DNA of 64,000 nt from assembly GCF_026153355.1 (NCBI RefSeq), contig NZ_CP110636.1:5828001-5892000 (forward strand), given 5' to 3'. This stretch comes from Streptomyces endophytica. Lineage in GTDB: Bacteria > Actinomycetota > Actinomycetes > Streptomycetales > Streptomycetaceae. The notes beneath the pieces were generated by a model. That model saw only the letters and a program-made list of their open reading frames with translations. It was not told the DNA's origin and made no database searches. The stretch's first letter is position 1; every line of letters begins with the position of its first letter. Shown here piece by piece: positions 18,336 through 27,964 of the stretch. A program made the position numbers and the translations under genes.

Positions 18336-18863
18336 GTGTCTGCTCCGGACATCCCGTCCCGGGCGCCCGCGAGAGCCGTACTGCCGGAGCGCGGCCCCGA
18401 GCCGGTGAGGATCACGCTGACGGTGAACGGCGCCGACCGTGTGGTGGACGTCGAGCCGCGCGTCAGCCTTCTGGACGCGCTGCGCGAACGCCTGGACCTG
18501 ACGGGCTCGAAGAAGGGCTGTGACCAGGGCACCTGCGGAGCCTGCACGGTCTGGGTCGACGGGCGCCGGGTGCTGGCCTGCCTGACCCTGGCGATCACCT
18601 GCGAGGGGCGCGAGGTCACCACCATCGAGGGCCTGGCCGAGGGCGATGAGCTGCACGCCATGCAGAGCGCGTTCATCGAGCAGGACGCGTTCCAGTGCGG
18701 CTACTGCACCCCGGGCCAGATCATGTCCGCGGTGGCGCTGCTGAAGGAGGGCCACGCCTCGGACGACCGCGAGATCGCCGAGTGGATGAGCGGCAACATC
18801 TGCCGCTGCGCCGCCTACCCCCACATCCGGGCCGCCATCCGCTCGGTCCGTGACCGAGCCTGA
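18336..18863 (+). CDS. Second molybdenum hydroxylase, 2Fe-2S subunit
   Basis: A 175-residue protein starting at GTG 18336 with GAGGAGGTC upstream. First cluster: GCDQGTCGACTVWVDG. Second cluster: FQCGYCTPGQIMSAV and MSGNICRCAAYPHI. It has a short Pro/Ala-rich N-terminus with no clear export signal. It is the first gene of a three-gene operon with the same subunit order as the one at 4764-6338, so the two are paralogous. There is no xdhC gene here; the factor at 1467-2624 may serve both. Confidence 0.93.
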   Translation: MSAPDIPSRAPARAVLPERGPEPVRITLTVNGADRVVDVEPRVSLLDALRERLDLTGSKKGCDQGTCGACTVWVDGRRVLACLTLAITCEGREVTTIEGLAEGDELHAMQSAFIEQDAFQCGYCTPGQIMSAVALLKEGHASDDREIAEWMSGNICRCAAYPHIRAAIRSVRDRA

Positions 18864-18874
18864 GGAGATCCGCC

Positions 18875-19870
18875 GTGCGGCCCATCAGCTACTCCCGCGC
18901 CACGGCCGTCGCCGACGCGGTCGCCGCCGTCGCCGCCGACCCCACCAGCGACTTCCTGGCCGGCGGCACCACCGAGGTCGATCTGCTGCGGCGACACGTC
19001 CTGCTGCCGCGCCGGCTCGTGGACATCAACGACCTGCCGCTCACCCGGATCGAGGACCGGCCCGACGGCGGCCTGTACATCGGTGCGCTGGCCCGTATGA
19101 GCGAGGTGGCCGAGGCCCCCGCCGTACGGGAGCGCTTCCCGATGGTGGCCGAGGCGCTGGTGCTCGGGGCGTCCGCCCAGCTCCGGCACATGGCCAGCAT
19201 GGGCGGCAACATGATGCAGCGGGTGCGCTGCGGCTACTTCCGCGACGCGTCGTCGCCGTGCAACAAGCGCGATCCGGGCAGCGGCTGCAGTGCCCTGGAC
19301 GGGTTCAACCGCGGCCATGCCGTCCTCGGCGTCAGCGAGCACTGCATCGCCACCCACCCGTCGGACGTCGCCGTACCGCTGGTGGCCCTGGACGCCCGCA
19401 TCCACACCGAGGGGCCGCACGGCCGGCAGGTGCACGCCCTGGACGACTTCTTCCTGCTGCCGGGTGCCACACCGCATCTGGAGCATCCGCTGGAGCACGG
19501 TGAGCTGGTGGTGGGCATCGAGGTGCCCGGTCTGGCCATGGCCCGGTCCTCGCGCTACCTGAAGGTGCGTGATCGGGAGTCGTACGAGTTCGCGCTGGCG
19601 TCCGTGGCGGCCGCGGTGGACCTGGCGGACGGGGTGATCCGCGACGTACGGCTGGCACTGGGCGGGGTGGCCACGAAGCCCTGGCGGGCCCGCCGCGCGG
19701 AGGAGCTGCTGCGCGGCGCGCCCGCCGACACCGAGGCCTTCCGGCGGGCCGCCCGCGAGGAGCTGGCCGCCGCCCGCACCACGCCGCTCAACGCCTTCAA
19801 GGCCGAGCTGGCCCAGCGGACCATGGTCCGCGCGCTGGCGACCCTCACCGGCACGGAGCACGCGTCATGA
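18875..19870 (+). CDS. Second molybdenum hydroxylase, FAD-binding subunit
   Basis: An intact 331-residue protein from GTG 18875, with GAGGAG nine bases upstream. FAD site: DFLAGGTTEVDLLRR and ASAQLRHMASMGGNMMQ. It has the PaoB/YagS-type Cys insert RCGYFRDASSPCNKRDPG and SGCSALDG, followed by SEHCIATHPSD, which supply four cysteines for a 4Fe-4S cluster that ordinary xanthine dehydrogenases lack. The C-terminal domain includes SRYLKVRDRESYEFALASVA. It starts 11 bases after the Fe-S subunit gene, and its stop overlaps the next start (ATGA). The intact gene is a good template for reading the broken copy at 4764-5754. Confidence 0.93.
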   Translation: MRPISYSRATAVADAVAAVAADPTSDFLAGGTTEVDLLRRHVLLPRRLVDINDLPLTRIEDRPDGGLYIGALARMSEVAEAPAVRERFPMVAEALVLGASAQLRHMASMGGNMMQRVRCGYFRDASSPCNKRDPGSGCSALDGFNRGHAVLGVSEHCIATHPSDVAVPLVALDARIHTEGPHGRQVHALDDFFLLPGATPHLEHPLEHGELVVGIEVPGLAMARSSRYLKVRDRESYEFALASVAAAVDLADGVIRDVRLALGGVATKPWRARRAEELLRGAPADTEAFRRAAREELAAARTTPLNAFKAELAQRTMVRALATLTGTEHAS

Positions 19871-22106
19871 CCACCGCTCCGGCCGTCGGCCGCCCCGTCG
19901 ACCGGGTCGACGGCCGCCACAAGGTCACCGGCGGCGCGCACTACTCCGCGGACGTCCTCCCGGCCGATCGTGCCCACGCCGTCCTGGTCGGCGCGCGGGT
20001 GCCGAGCGGCCGGGTCACCGGCATCGACACCGACGAGGCCCGGCAGGCCGGCGGGGTGCTCGCGATCCTCACGCACGAGAACCTGCCCGGGATCGCCACG
20101 CAGCCCCCGCTGCTGCCCTCGCTCGCCGGTATGCCCGCGCCCGGGCAGACCTTCTTCCCGCTCCAGGACGAGGTGGTCCACTACAGCGGGCAACCGGTCG
20201 CCGTGGTGGTCGCCGACACCCTGGAGCGCGCCCAGCACGCGGCCGCGCTGGTCCGCGTCACGTACCAGGAGACGCCCTCGGTCACCACCGTCGCCCAGGG
20301 GCGGGACGACGCCTACGTGCCGGACGCGATCTTCGGCGGTTTCGTCCCGGGCCGGAGCGTGCGCGGCGATGTCGAGGCCGGACTGGCGGCGGCGGACGTG
20401 CGGATCGACGCCACGTACAGCTACGCCGCGAACAACCACAACCCCATCGAGCCGGCGGCCACCACCGCCGCCTGGGACGGCGACCAGCTGACCCTGTACG
20501 ACGCCACGCAGGGGGTGGCGGCCACCCAGCTGACGGTGGCGGCGCTGCTCGGCCTGTCCCCCTCGAAGGTGCGCGTGCTCTCCCACTTCGTCGGCGGCAG
20601 TTTCGGCTGCAAGGCGATGATCTGGGCGCACCCCGCGCTGGCCGCGCTCGCCGCCCGGCACGTCGGACGTCCCGTCAAGCTGTCGCTGACCCGTGAGCAG
20701 ATGTTCACCTCGGTCGGCCACCGGGAGGAGCAGGAGCAGCGGATCGAGCTGGGCGCGGACAAGGAGGGCCGGCTCGTCGCGCTGCGGCACCACAAGCTCT
20801 CCCCCACCTCGCCGTTCGACGACTGGGCCGAGCCCTCGCTGGGCGTCGCCTCGCAGCTCTACGCCTGCGCCCACTACGAGGGCGTCTACCGGCTGTTCCG
20901 CGCCAACACCATGACGCCGACCTTCATGCGGGCGCCCGGTGAGGCGTCCGGCATGTTCGCCCTCGAATGCACGATGGACGACCTCGCCCACCAACTGGGC
21001 ATCGACCCCGTCGAACTGCGCCTGCGCAACTACTCCGACACCGACCCGACCACCGGAAACCCCTGGTCCAGCACGGGACTCAAGGAGTGCTACGCACGCG
21101 GCGCGGAACGCTTCGGCTGGCACCGGCGCCGCCCCGAGCCGCGCGCGCACCGCGACGGCGACTGGCTGATCGGCTACGGCATGGCCGCCGCCGGCTATCC
21201 CGTCTACGGCCCGAACAACCCGCAGCGGGCCCGGGCCCGGTTGTACGCCGACGGTACGGCCGTCGTGCAGGCCGCGACCCCCGACTTCGGTACCGGGTGG
21301 CCACGGTGATGACCCAGGTGGCCGCCGATGCCCTCGGGCTCCCGTGGGAGCGCTGCCGCTTCGAGGGCGGTGACACGGCGCTGCCGGGCATCGCCGCCGC
21401 GGTCGGCTCCGCGGGCGCGGGGATGATCAGCGCCGCAGTCCACACCGCCGCCGCCCGCCTCCGCGACCAGTTGGTGGCGCAGGCCGTCGCCGACTCCCAG
21501 TCCCCGCTGCACGGCGCCGATCCGGCGGCGGTCACCGTACGGGACGGCCGGATGATGCTGCGCGACGCGCCCGCGACCGGCGAGACCTACGGCGACCTGC
21601 TGCACCGCAACTTCCTGCCGGACGTCGAGGCCGCCGGCTCCTGGTCCCCGTCCCCGGAGTCCCACCACTACGGGATGATGACCTTCGGCGCCCAGTTCGC
21701 CGAGGTCGCCGTCGACCCCGAACTCGGCGTCGTCCGGGTCCGCCGCATGGTCGGCGCCTTCGCCCCCGGCCGCGTCCTCAACCCCAAGACGGCCCGCAGC
21801 CAGCTGATGGGCGGCATGCTCTGGGGCCTCGGCCAGGCCCTCCTGGAAGCCAACTACATGGACCCCCGCCGCGGTCGCTGGGTCGCCTCCAGCCTGGGCG
21901 ACTACCTCGTCCCGGTCAACGCCGACGCCCCCGACGTCGAGGTCGAACTCGTCGACGTCACCGACGACATCGTCAACCCGCTCGGCGTCAAGGGCGTCGG
22001 CGAGATCGGCCAGGTCGGTGCCGCGGCCGCCATCGCCAACGCCCTCCACCACGCGACGGGCCGGCGGGTGCGGAAGCTGCCGGTGACGATCGAAGATCTG
22101 CTGTGA
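19867..22106 (+). CDS. Second molybdenum hydroxylase, catalytic subunit, one frame break
   Basis: The reconstructed protein is about 746 residues. The first part runs from RPVDRVDGRHKVTGGAHYSA through NNHNPIEPAATTAAWDG, FVGGSFGCKAMIWAHPAL and TPTFMRAPGEASGMFALE. After TPDFGTG one base is missing in the GGG at 21295-21297. The next frame continues VATVMTQVAADALGLPWER, GSAGAGMISAAVHTAAARL, and ends with GVKGVGEIGQVGAAAAIANA, holding the catalytic Glu. YagR/PaoC-type aldehyde oxidoreductases are the closest kind. The gene is convergent with the YbaY-like gene at the end of the injection-system block. Confidence 0.9.
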
Positions 22107-22152
22107 GCCCAGGGTGTGAGTCCAGGGTATGAGCCCACGGTGAGCGGTGACG

Positions 22153-22494
22153 TCAGACCGTGGTCACCGGTGCCATCAGTTCCTCGTCGGACCTCGGCCG
22201 GACGACGGTGGCCTGAGTGGTGATCAGGTCTCCGACCTCCAACGACCCGCTTCCGGAGACGTCGACGTGGACGCGGAGTCCATAGGCGCCCTTCGGATCG
22301 AGATCGGGCACGTCCACCCGGAAGGGCACCCGGCCGTGCGGGGCGAGGGGGACGTCCGTCTGGACCTGGGCGGCCACCACGGTGGAGGGGGCATCGGCGA
22401 GGGATACGTCGCGGACCTCCACCAGGACCCTGGCGGCCCGGGTGACCGGCGTATCGGCGGGCAGCGCCACGAGACCCCGCACGGTGCCGTTCAT
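22153..22494 (-). CDS. YbaY-like (YscW-type) small protein
   Basis: A 113-residue protein from the ATG at 22494, which overlaps the ATP-grasp stop (ATGA). It has the beta-sandwich pattern of YbaY/YscW proteins: NGTVRGLVALPADTPVTRAA, then VLVEVRDVSLADAPSTVVA and a closing VSGSGSLEVGDLITTQA. Most YbaY relatives are lipoproteins, but this one has no signal peptide or lipobox, so it is probably cytoplasmic. YscW-like proteins act as pilotins or chaperones in some secretion systems; a chaperone-like role for the adjacent proteins is only an inference. It is the last gene in the 24-kb block. Confidence 0.7.
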   Translation of the reverse strand: MNGTVRGLVALPADTPVTRAARVLVEVRDVSLADAPSTVVAAQVQTDVPLAPHGRVPFRVDVPDLDPKGAYGLRVHVDVSGSGSLEVGDLITTQATVVRPRSDEELMAPVTTV

Positions 22495-23494
22495 GCCGTC
22501 CTCCCGACCAGAGGCCGCGACGCCACCGCTCGCTCCCGACCGGGTGCCTCGCCGCGGGCGTCGGTCCGGGCCAGGAGCCCGGCGATCTCCGCGCTGATCG
22601 GCAGACCGGTCCGGTGCTCCACGAACAGCCACTGCCCGGCCGGGTTGACCTCGAAGAAGACATAACTCCCGTCCGGGCGCCGGCGCAGATCGACGGCGCC
22701 GTAGACCAGTCCGAGCCGGCGCAGGAAGCGGAGCAGCGTGTCGGTCAGGGCCGGCGGAGGGTCACCGGCCGTACCCGGGCCTCGTCGACCACCGTCCTCA
22801 TGTCGACGGGGTAGCGGGTCGCCGAGGCGTCGATCTCGGCGGCGAAGACGCGCTCCCCCACCACCGTCACCCGTAGATCGGCGCCGGGTACGAACTCCTG
22901 GAAGATCACCGGGGCGTAGCGGACCGCGTCGAGGTGCGCCAGGTCCTGCGGCCGCACGAGCCTGGTCTCCCGCCACGCCTCCGCATGGGCGAGGAAGGAT
23001 TTGAAGACCGTGCGTCCGACGCCGACGTCCTCGATGAACCGGCGCGCCCGCTCCGGCTGGTTGGTGACCAGGGTGCGCGGCAGCACGAGGCCCACCCGGC
23101 GCGCCACCGCCCACTGGTACGGCTTGTGGTGGGCGACGGCGTCGAGCGACGGCGGATTGATCCAGGTGCAGTCGAGCGCGTGGAACATGCCGTACAGCGC
23201 CTGGCTGGTCTCGCTCGCCGCGAATCCCTGGTCCCGGGCCGTGCACAGCGTCGGATCGACGGTGAAGGGACGCACCCTTCGCCACCACGCGACGCGACAC
23301 CCCGCCAACGAGGCTTCCGCCGTGGGCGTGGTCAGGGTGCAGACCGGCTGGTTGCCGTCCGAGGAGTCGAAGTTGATCACTCCGTGGGCGGGAAAGTCCG
23401 CCAGGTCGATCCTGGCCACCTCCCGTCCGGCGGCCTCCAGCCGGCCGATGACGTCCAGCGTGTGGTCCTCGTCGTAGGAGATGACGAGGATCAT
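22491..23494 (-). CDS. MvdC/MvdD-like ATP-grasp ligase, one frame break
   Basis: The reconstructed protein is about 334 residues. Start: ILVISYDEDHTLDVIGRLEA. Substrate-side strands include RVAWWRRVRPF and CTWINPPSLDAVAHHKPYQW. The ATP-grasp part has FKSFLAHAEAW, PVIFQEFVPGADLRVTVVGE and, after one missing base near 22757-22759, LGLVYGAVDLRRRPDGSYVF with FFEVNPAGQWLFVEHRTGLP. The ENP-like motif (EVNPAGQW) binds Mg-ATP. Relatives make the ester and amide cross-links of microviridin-type graspetides. No separate precursor peptide gene is seen nearby. The gene is coupled by ATGA overlaps to the astacin gene before it and the YbaY gene after it. Confidence 0.85.
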
Positions 23495-24719
23495 CGCAGC
23501 TGCCCGGCGCTTTCACCGCTGCCGAACAGCGGGCCCAGCTGGGTCACCAGGCTCTGGTGACTGGCGGCAACGGCGGCGAGATCATGCTGGAGGGAGCCGA
23601 GCAGCTGGGCGAGCTGGCGTACTTGCTCGGCCAGCCCGTCAGGCTGCCCGGCCAGCGCGGGCGACTGATGCGGCGTGGCGAGCACGAAGGGGCCGCGGCC
23701 GGGCTCATCAGCTCCTGATGCGGATGTTTGGGGGTGTCGTTCACCGGGTCCTTCGCCTGCTCCTTGAGCGTGAAGTCGGTGAGGGGGTCCTTGCCGATCT
23801 CCTTGGCCGTGACGGGAGCGTGCGGGTACAGCGCCTGGACACCGGCGAGATCGCCTTGTGACAACCCCGCCCGCTGCCCCATCACCACACCGGGAGGCAG
23901 CGACTGCTTCGCGGTGATGGTCGGCCGGTTGGCGTCGATCGCAAAGGCGTTGGCGGGGTAGTGCATGATCGACCCGTAGTCGTACGGACCGATGTCGTCG
24001 CCGTCGGAAATCTGCTGCAGGAAGTTGTGCTGCTGTTCCGGCGCGATGTTGGAGAAATCGATGGCGATGAACTGGTCGCGGTCCTCCCGGCTTTGCTCGT
24101 GCCAGAGCCCCACGGTGTGACCGATCTCGTGGATGGCATTGCCGGTGCTGCAGCCGTCGCCCAGCGTGATGCGCTGCATGCCGCCCTGGCGGCCGACCTG
24201 GGAGGAGCACCCGTCGCCCGGCACGAACCGCACGAAGTCGGGGAACTGTGCCTCATTGTCGGGGACCCGGGACTCGAAACGGATCCGGGTGTGCGTTCGC
24301 CAGTGGGCGAGCGCATCGAAGACCCGGTCCGTGTTGGGCAGGGCGGGGTCGATCTCGAACGGGACGGTCGCGTTCGGCCAACGGAATTGCTGCCCGGTGA
24401 TGCCGATCGACCGGAACATCAGTTCATGACCGCCCGCGGCTGCGGCTTTCTCCACCTCTTCCACGGTGCCGAGGACGATGTCGCCCTCGACCACCGCCAT
24501 ACCGTCCACATCGGCGTACTGCACGCCCTTGCCGCGGAACGTCACTCCGTTCAGCAGCGCGGTCCCGGCGATCGGACCGGACCGGAATTCGCCGCAGCCA
24601 CTCCCCTGGCTGTCGTTGGCGCGCCGTGCCCCGGTCGTGGCCGTCTTACGGGCGGGGGTGGTCTTCCGTGCGGTGGCTTTCTTCGTCCGGCGGTTGGCCT
24701 CGGACGGGTTGGCATTCAT
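23491..24719 (-). CDS. Astacin-family (M12A) zinc metalloprotease, one frame break
   Basis: The reconstructed protein is about 409 residues. A Lys/Arg/Thr-rich N-terminus without a signal peptide leads into the protease domain, with the full astacin zinc site HEIGHTVGLWHEQSREDRD and the Met-turn region YDYGSIMHYPANAF, so it should be active. A tail follows (QALYPHAPVTAKEIGKD and on). One base is missing near 23699-23703; the next frame continues GPFVLATPHQSPALAG and an amphipathic helix EQVRQLAQLLGSLQHDLAAV to the stop at 23491. With no export signal and a place directly after the fibre genes, it is a candidate payload or processing enzyme of the injection system. Confidence 0.85.
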
Positions 24720-24783
24720 GGTTCACCTCGGTAGGGATGTTGGGAGCGCCGTCGTGCGGGATGTCGCACCGCGCGCCGGCCGC

Positions 24784-26622
24784 TCAAGGCCTCGCGAATT
24801 TCTTGTGCTGCAGGACGCCGAGACTCCGCTCGGCGGGCTGCCCCTGCACCTCCGGGTGCAGGTAGTAACCGCGCTCCTCCGGTTTCTTGTTCTCCTCCAC
24901 GACCAAAGGGTGGGTACGCGCCCAGGCGTCGTGGCGCACGCCGGTGATCTGCCAGCACACTTCCGCCCGCGGCGCACCGCCGGCGATGGTGAAGTGCCGG
25001 TCGGCGAGTTTGCGGCTGACATGCAGGTTCGGCGCGGGCGCCCCTATGGGTGTGAGCTGGTACCGGTACGTCTCGTTCAGGGGCTCGAACCAGTCCGGCA
25101 ACTCGACCGTTGCCCCACCGTTTTCGTCGAGGGAGACCACACCGTCGTAGAAATTCTTCATCTCCGGTGATTCCACGGTGGAATGCGCCAGATAGCGGTT
25201 CTCCGGATCAGCCGGGTGATCGATCTTGAATCGGTTGTCGGTTTTCGTCAGCGTGCCCCGTACGTCGACGTTGCCGGTGAATATCCCGGCCATGCCCGGA
25301 GAATTGGCCACGACGGCCGCCGCGGTTCCATCCGCGAGGATGCCGATGCCGAACGAGCCACCGCCGTGCGTGACCACACCCGTGCCGTTCGCGCTGGTCC
25401 CCTCGACACCGACGCCGGTGCTGGAGATGGCTCCGCGTACCCCCGTGCCGCCCGCGCTCGTACCGGATACCCCGACTACTCCGTCGCCGGATACCCCGAC
25501 TCCGCCGTCGTTCGTGCCCGAGACCCCGGGGCCGTTGGCCGCCCGGCCCTCGACGCCCGGCCCCTGGGCACTCGTGCCGAGCACTCCCGGACTCTGCGCA
25601 CTCGTTCCGGACACCCCCGGTCCGGCAGCCCCGGCGCCTGCCACTCCCGGGGTGGTGGCACCACCCGTACCCGCCAGCCCGGGGCCCTGGCTGCTGGCAC
25701 CCGATACCCGGGCCCGGTGGTCGCCCGGCCCTGGACGCCCGGTCCCTGGGCACTCGTGCCGGACACTCCCGGACTCTGCGCGCTCGTACCGGACACTCCC
25801 GGGCCAGCAGTTCCCGACCCCCTGACGCCCGCGTCGCCTCCAGTGCAGGCACCCGACACACCCGGGCTCTGCGCACTCGTACCCAACACCCCTGGCCCGG
25901 CGCCCCCGGTGCCTGCCACTCCCGGGGCGGAGGCACCACCCCTACCCGACAGCCCGGGGCCCTGACTGCTGATACCCGAGACCCCAGGCCCAGCAGTCGC
26001 CTGCCCCTCGACGCCCGGTCCCTGCGCACTCGTGCCGGACACTCCCGGACTCTGCGCGCTCGTACCGGACACTCCCGGGCCAGCAGTTCCCGACCCCCTG
26101 ACGCCCGCGTCGCCTCCAGTGCAGGCACCCGACACACCCGGGCTCTGCGCACTCGTACCCAACACCCCTGGCCCGGCGCCCCCGGTGCCTGCCACTCCCG
26201 GGCGGAGGCACCACCCCTACCCGACAGCCCGGGGCCCTGACTGCTGGTACCCGAAACCCCAGGCCCAGCAGTCGCCCGGCCCTCGACGCCCGGTCCCTGG
26301 GCACTCGTGCCGGACACGCCCGGCCCGCCGATGGCCTTTCCCTCGACTCCGGCGTGGTCGCCGCCGCCCCGGCCGGAGACACCCACCCCCTGGTGACAGC
26401 TGCCGTGTACGCCGATGCCGTGAACCGCGCCGTTGACACCGAGGACGCCTGCCCCCGGCTCCAGCGACCCGTCGGGGGCCGAGGTGGCGGGCAGTCCGCT
26501 GCTTCCGACGACACCCGGCCCGACATCGTTGTCCCCCAGACCCCGAAATTGATCGATGGGTCCTGTTGCCCCGGGTCGAACCCGCTGGGCACGCCCTGCG
26601 CTTCAGGTGGTTGGACGGGCAT
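24784..26622 (-). CDS. Repeat-rich tail-fibre candidate 1, three frame breaks
   Basis: The reconstructed protein is about 613 residues. It shares the start PPEAQ-PSGFDPGQ-DP-FGVWG with the next gene. A long central region of short glycine-rich repeats (GPGVSGTSAQ, GPGVEGRA, GAGPGVLGTSAQSPGV) follows, as in beta-helical or trimeric fibre shafts. The C-terminal domain is conserved between the two genes: DHPADPENRYLAH, SPEMKNFYDGVVSLDENG, ATVELPDWFEPLNETYRYQL, RAEVCWQITGVRHDAWA, ERGYYLHPE. One base is missing in each of 26533-26537, 26200-26202 and 25707-25709; the last two are proven by comparison with sister repeat copies. It probably binds target surfaces for the contractile apparatus. Confidence 0.75.
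25470..26330. repeat. About 276-base tandem repeats in fibre gene 1
   Basis: Near-identical blocks recur with a 276-base offset: the word CACTCGTGCCGGACAC starts at 25751, 26027 and 26302. The second interval is 275 because one G is lost in the last copy (CCCGGGCGG at 26197-26205 against CCCGGGGCGG at 25921-25930). A more diverged partial copy lies at about 25470-25650. Within each block are shorter 24- and 27-base units encoding the GPGVSGTS-type repeats. Confidence 0.85.
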
Positions 26623-26680
26623 GGTTGTTCTCTTCTCTCGGTACGGGTGGGTGCTCCACGGCCGGCGGGGCCCGGGCTTG

Positions 26681-27945
26681 TCAGCCGCGCCCCTTTCCGT
26701 TCCACCGGCGGGTCACGACCTCCGGGTGGTGAAGGCGTGCGATCGCTCGCTCGGAACGCTGTCCGTGGGCCTCCGGGTGGAGGTAGTACCCGCACTCCTC
26801 CGGAGCCTTCTTCGCCTCCGCGCGGAACGGGTTCGCGCGGGCCCAGGCATCCCGCCGGGCACCGGTGATCTGCCAGCAGACGCGTTGTTGGGGCCGGCCG
26901 CCGGCGATCGCGAAGCGGTTCTCGGCAACCGGACTGCTGATGTGCAGTTCGGGCGCCGGGTCACCGAGCGGGGTGAGCTGGTACTGGAATTCTTCGTTCA
27001 ACGCCTCGAAGTAGTCGGGAAGTTGGACCGTGGCCGTGCCTTCGGAGTCCAGGGTGGCGGTGCCGTCGTAGACGTTCTTCATCTCCGGCGAGGCCACGGA
27101 CGCGTGGGCCAGGAAGTGGTTCTCGGGGTCGAGGGGGTGGTCGATGCGGACATCCGCGGCGCCTTGGGTCAGGGTTCCGGTCACGTGGACGTCGCCGCTG
27201 AATCTGCCGGCGATCGGCCGGCCGGAGGCGGAGAGCCCCACGAGGCCCTCCGCCGACACCCGTCGCTGTCTTCGCTGAACCCGAAGACGCCGGAGCCGTG
27301 GAAGCTGGTGCCCATGACCCCCGGACCACCGTTCGCGCTGAAGCCGAACCCGAAGCCGCTGTTCTCGCTGTGACCCGCATGGCCGCGGATGCCGGTGCCG
27401 TCGAAGCAGTCGGCACTCACCGCGGTCCCCGTGGCGCTGGTGGCCTTGATTCCCGTGCCGCTCTTGCAGTCGGCGACGACGCCCGCCCCCGTCTCGCCGG
27501 TCCCCGAGAGGCCTGCCCCCGCCGTACTGGTGCCGGACACACCGGTGCCGTCCTTGCTGACGCCGACGACTCCGGCACCCTGCTCGCTCGTGCCCGCAAC
27601 GCCGGGGCCCTGCGACGCCGTTCCGGCGACCGCCGGGTTCACTCCCTTGGTGAGGCCGGCGACGCCGGTGCCCTGGCTGCTGGTGCCGAGCACGGCGGTC
27701 CCGGTGCTCTTGTCGGCCCTGCCCAGCACTCCGATGCCCTGGCTCTCGTTGTTGATGCCGAGCGTGCCCGCCCCGCCAGGTGTGGTGCCGCTGGGGCCAC
27801 TGCCCCCCGCTTGTCCACTGCTGCCGACGACTCCCGCTCCGACCGCGCTGTCCCCCCACACCCCGAACCTGATCGGCGGATCCTCCTGTCCCGGATCGAA
27901 GCCGCTGGGTCCGTCCTGTGCTTCGGGTGGTTTGATCGGTGACAT
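26681..27945 (-). CDS. Repeat-rich tail-fibre candidate 2, one frame break
   Basis: The reconstructed protein is about 421 residues, from ATG 27945 with GAGGAGAG upstream. It begins like gene 1 (PPEAQDGPSGFDPGQEDP, RFGVWGDSAVGAGVVGSSG). The repeat region is more diverse than in gene 1 (GTGVAGLTKG, GPGVAGTSEQGAGVVGVS, GTGIKATSATGTAVSADC). After one missing base in CCC at 27259-27261 it continues VSAEGLVGLSASGRPIAG and the shared C-terminal domain: DHPLDPENHFLAH, SPEMKNVYDG, LPDYFEALNEEFQYQLTPLG, ECGYYLHPEAHGQ. Two paralogous fibres would let one particle use two receptor specificities. The receptor is unknown. Confidence 0.78.
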
Positions 27946-27964
27946 CGTTCTCTCCTCGTCCTGA

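Noticed and set aside
22491-24719. A graspetide biosynthetic cluster
   Set aside because: The ATP-grasp family fits, but I find no short precursor gene with a repeated Thr/Glu core nearby.
25470-26330. CRISPR array
   Set aside because: The repeats are coding, lie in the reading frame of a fibre gene and have no unique spacers.
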